Shown here one piece after another: positions 1-64,000 of a DNA stretch of 64,000 nt (the first letter of the stretch is position 1; the number at the start of each line of letters is the position of its first letter). The position numbers and the translations under genes were made by a program. The notes beneath the pieces were generated by a model. The model was not told the origin of the DNA and did not search any database. It saw nothing but the letters and a program-made list of their open reading frames with translations. The stretch spans positions 6,675,160 to 6,739,159 of the forward strand of contig OZ023265.1 of the NCBI GenBank assembly GCA_964006375.1, in the 5' to 3' direction. This DNA comes from Tillus elongatus. Lineage: Eukaryota > Arthropoda > Insecta > Coleoptera > Cleridae.

Positions 1-915
1 GAACGGCCGCCGGGACCCAAGCCTTGCGAGATTATTCGCTACCTCATTTCCCGCTACGCCACAGTTTCCCGGAACCCATACCAGTTGCACCTCCTTTGTC
101 CTGGCACTCCTGAACCAGTGTTGACTTGATTGTGGCCGCGCAGACTGCCCGGAGGAACGCCTGACTCTCCGAGCAAATGTATACACATTTCTCGGGGATC
201 CTCCTCACATCCTGTCTATTGGCCACAGACAGGATAGCGTACACCTCTGTTTCAAATGCCGTGGTATATGCGCCCAGAACATAACTCGCGCGCACCCCTA
301 GGCCCTCGATGTATATTCCTGCCCCGGAGGATTGTTGATCCTTCAGCCGCGATCGGTCTGTAAAACAGACCAGGCTTGCGTGCTGGAATGCATCCTCGTT
401 TTCCTTCCACTGATCCCTACTGGGGATCCTGAGGGTATATGGCCTAGTCAACCTAATATCGTCCTCGGCATTCCGTACCTTAATGGCGAAAATCAGAATT
501 TCCTTTTCCACCTCCTTGGCGACTCTTGCATGCCCTATTACTGCTCCCTCTTCGAACCTGTTTCCAGAGTCCCGCATTCTAAGATGCCATAACCTCCCTT
601 CTGATACAGATGGGAAGCGGTGGCAGCATCAACAAGACCTCTAGCGCAGCTGAGGGTGTCGTCCTCATAGCGCCTGTGATACCCACGATTGCCAGCCTTT
701 GAAGTTTGTCCAGCTTCCTGGTAGTAGTTTGGTTCACACCACACCACCAGACCAACGCCCCACAGAGGATTCTAGGCCTGACGATCGCAGTGTAAATCCA
801 ATGAAGGATCTGAGGATTAAGTCGCCAGGTCCTCTCTATCACTCGACGCAGCTGCCAGAGGGTCGCTACTCCCTTCCTCACTACTCGTTCTATTTGCGAC
901 CCCCATGGAGACAAT
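1..915 (-). mobile_element. R1/I-type LINE remnant: RT C-terminus and RNase H
   Basis: Read on the minus strand, frame fragments give the RT tail (ERVVRKGVATLWQLRRVI, then ILHWIYTAIVRPRILCGALVWW at about 760-870) and then a ribonuclease H start (LVCFTDRSRLKDQQSSGAGIYIEG, then TTAFETEVYAILSVANRQ, at about 180-350). This order is known from I and R1-group non-LTR retrotransposons. Frameshifts and stops break it, so it is a dead copy. The left part runs off the window. A second copy of the same family lies at 27870-28800. Confidence 0.75.
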
Positions 916-1291
916 CTACCGACGGTTCCTAAAATTGGTACACAATAGAGATTATACTTACCCGTCAAGAGCATTGTACAACGAGGCCAAAGTAAACGAT
1001 ATCAGACAAATTTATTCGTTAGCTGTATTAAATTTTTCAACAAAAAAAATCGATAGTGTTCCTGGGATAGAACATCCATATCAGATAAGACTGAATACAG
1101 CCGTTGCCGTTAAGATATGCATGGCGAATAAGGCGGTGGACCAACGTAATTATTCGTACATCGCTTCTAGATTATACAATCTTCTTCCAGTTAATATTAG
1201 GACTGCTCCGACTTCGCGTTCTTACACAAAGATGCCAAAGATATGGATTTTGAATTCTAGGGATATCATTCACGGCTTGCTGCGGAAATGA
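915..1291 (+). mobile_element. LINE reverse transcriptase C-terminal tail fragment
   Basis: A plus-strand frame ends at 1291 and includes DIRQIYSLAVLNFSTKK, then HPYQIRLN, then ASRLYNLLPVNIR. The spaced H-Y-x-R and LYN-LP-x-IR motifs are typical of the end of LINE ORF2 products in CR1, jockey and related groups. It abuts the minus-strand R1-like remnant and is truncated at its 5' side. Family assignment is tentative. Confidence 0.55.
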
Positions 1292-1589
1292 GCATTGAGC
1301 TGATCGTAAATATAGTAGGATATATTTTTTTTGTTACTACATGAGAGAACATATATAAATGGGAGATCTTTTAGTTTTGTTTTTAGTTATATAGGTTGTT
1401 TATGAGTTAAGAGAAATGCTTTTGTATGTATCCACACACAAGTATTTTACTTTCGTCGGTTATATATGTTTATTTTAGTACTTATTTATAGTTTAATTTT
1501 TGCTCTTGTTAAATTGTACAAAATGTAGTTTTGAGGAAAATGAGTTTTATTTATTTGCCATTCAATTTACTTTTTCTTCGCTTTCAGTA

Positions 1590-62777
<61,188 letters not shown>

Positions 62778-62889
62778 GTACGTATAAGATATATTTTTAA
62801 ATTTCCTTTAAGTTACTTTTTAGATAGCTGGCAAAATACTGCCCAAAAACAGACTCTCTACATTTGGTATAACTGCTGCGGATGAACTT

Positions 62890-63240
62890 TGTCGACATTT
62901 GCATGTTTCCAATGTTGCAGAATCAGCAGCCAAGAAGCTTGAGTTTCTGTTTTGGGTTAAAAATTTGTTTTTATCTCGGCAACTTCTAATGGTGTATTAA
63001 GCACAGATAAGTCCACGCTTGAACTATTGTTCCCATATCTGAGATGCTGCCGCAAAGAGAACCTTGTCTCTTTTAGATTCTTTTCAGGAACAAGTTGTTC
63101 GTCATATAAAAGATGTATCTATCAAAGCCATTCTCACTTGTTAGATTGTTAGACCACAGGATCTCTCCATAGTATTATCGACATCGCATCTCGTAAACTG
63201 CTTCCTTATACTTGCCTTTTTGAACTATTTCATAAAAAGA
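62890..63240 (+). mobile_element. LINE RT C-terminal fragment of a divergent family
   Basis: Frames read NVAESAAKKLEFLFWVKNLF, LSRQLLMVY, a stop, AQISPRLNYCSHI, then AAAKRTLSLLDSFQEQVVRH. This is the same region as SIAEAAAKKLGFLFRARKYF and onward in the CR1/jockey-like LINE, but strongly diverged. It lies in the intron after the LDLa exon. Confidence 0.65.
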
Positions 63241-63242
63241 AA

Positions 63243-64000
63243 GGTTCTAAAGCGCTTCCTAGCAACTACAGGCCTATTTCTCTCCTTTCAGTCGTCTTTA
63301 AATTGATGGAGAAGTATATAAACACCGAATTACTAAAATTTCTGGAAAAACACAGTTTAATCCACGACAGGATTCCGTCAGCGCAGATCAACTACCGACC
63401 TCCTTTCCTTTGTAACCCATTCTTGGAACAAGTCTATGGAACTACACGGTGAATCCCAGATTGTCGCTCTAGACATATCCAAAGCATTCGACCAGGTCTG
63501 GCACGCAGCGCAGCTTAATAAACTTCCGGCCCATGGCCTACCAGCAAAACTCTGTACCTGGACAGCAAATTTCCTTTCCAACCATCTCATTTCTGTTGTC
63601 GTGGATGGCCATTCCTCTAAACTGTATCCAATTAATGCAGGAGTTCCTCAAGGTTCAGCTTTAACCCCTACTATGTTTCTTCTCCACATCAATGACCTCT
63701 CTAGCACATGCAACCCAGTTCACAGTTACGCGGACGACAGCACCCTTCGCTCAAATATACAAGATTCTAAGCCTGTCTCTTTAGCCCAATTAGATGAGGA
63801 TCGCAGACTCATGGAGGGTTCTGTTTCTGTGGATCTCCAAAAAATATTAGACTGGGGAAGTAGAAATCTTGTACAATTCAACTCCACCAAATCTCAGTCT
63901 TGCTTTCTATCTCAGAAGAGATACACCAGCCTTAGACCCATCACAATGAACAACCAAGTTATTCAAAGTAATTAGTCTTTTTTCACTTGTTAGCATTTAT
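63243..64000 (+). mobile_element. CR1/jockey-like LINE copy running off the window
   Basis: It starts abruptly at GGTTCTAAAGCGCTTCCTAG. RT motifs: SNYRPISLLSVV-like frame, KYINTELLKFLEKHSLIHDR, a short deletion at 63370 (loss of QYG), VALDISKAFDQVWHAAQLNK, INAGVPQGSALTPTMFLLHI and SYADDSTLRS (YADD intact). A stop occurs at 63973-63975. It is oriented with the host gene. Confidence 0.85.

Noticed and set aside
1500..1589. Upstream in-frame ATG at 1500 as the start of the host protein
   Set aside because: A pyrimidine tract and CAG at 1585-1587 mark a splice acceptor just before the better ATG at 1590; the upstream residues look intronic.
62778..62885. Extension of the giant exon to the stop at 62883-62885 as a real C-terminus
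   Set aside because: A consensus GTACGT donor sits at 62778 right after the LDLa module, and the extra residues are low in information; a read-through isoform cannot be fully excluded.

Overview
The window is animal nuclear DNA and reads as an insect genome, perhaps a beetle or another repeat-rich insect (order not provable from this sequence). It is AT-rich and full of long (TA)n runs. It carries APE-type and restriction-endonuclease-type non-LTR retrotransposons, Tc1/mariner and pogo transposons, and Penelope-like elements (PLEs). There are no bacterial-style operons. I saw no tRNA, rRNA or CRISPR array.

One host gene runs left to right through the whole window. Five exons (1590-2362, 31465-31586, 51226-51426, 58015-58204, 58268-62777) have consensus splice sites, and their phases sum to an uninterrupted 1932 codons with no stop; the gene continues past the right edge. 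The predicted product is a type II membrane protein. It has an acidic cytoplasmic tail of about 275 residues, one membrane segment (277-303), a Pro/Gly-rich stalk, a SEA domain with a GSVAV self-cleavage-type site, one EGF-like domain, a Thr/Ser/Glu-rich mucin-like stretch of about 1350 residues, and an LDL-receptor class A module. Introns of about 29.1, 19.6 and 6.6 kb separate the first four exons.

The rest is transposon debris in those introns. 1-1300: LINE pieces. 3.3-4.0 kb: a tandem array of about 70 bp units. 4-12 kb: copies of an unnamed dispersed repeat ('X/Y'), (TA)n tracts, one PLE and a mariner-like relic. 12.2-15.9 kb: a tiny palindromic PLE, then a pogo-like transposon inserted into a LINE. 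16.5-31 kb: two copies of a jockey-like LINE, several PLEs, a 200-300 bp hammerhead-bearing retroelement, and R1-like fragments. 31.9-46.1 kb and the right edge: eight copies or fragments of one CR1/jockey-like LINE. 46.2-49.7 kb: an R4/Dong-like LINE with a restriction-like endonuclease. 51.6-57.6 kb: two mariner-like relics, one in a three-level nest.

The most interesting content is a set of self-cleaving RNA motifs. At least three PLE families have terminal repeats with a type I hammerhead ribozyme motif (CUGANGA, stem II, GAAAC, a very short stem III, then GUC or GUA). The repeats flank a GIY-YIG endonuclease remnant in inverted orientation. One family also survives as 'mini-PLEs': two inverted hammerhead repeats with no body, bounded by exact 12-13 bp target duplications. 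A separate short retroelement with 11-12 bp target duplications carries a complete hammerhead core and a six-pair stem I at 25666-25708.
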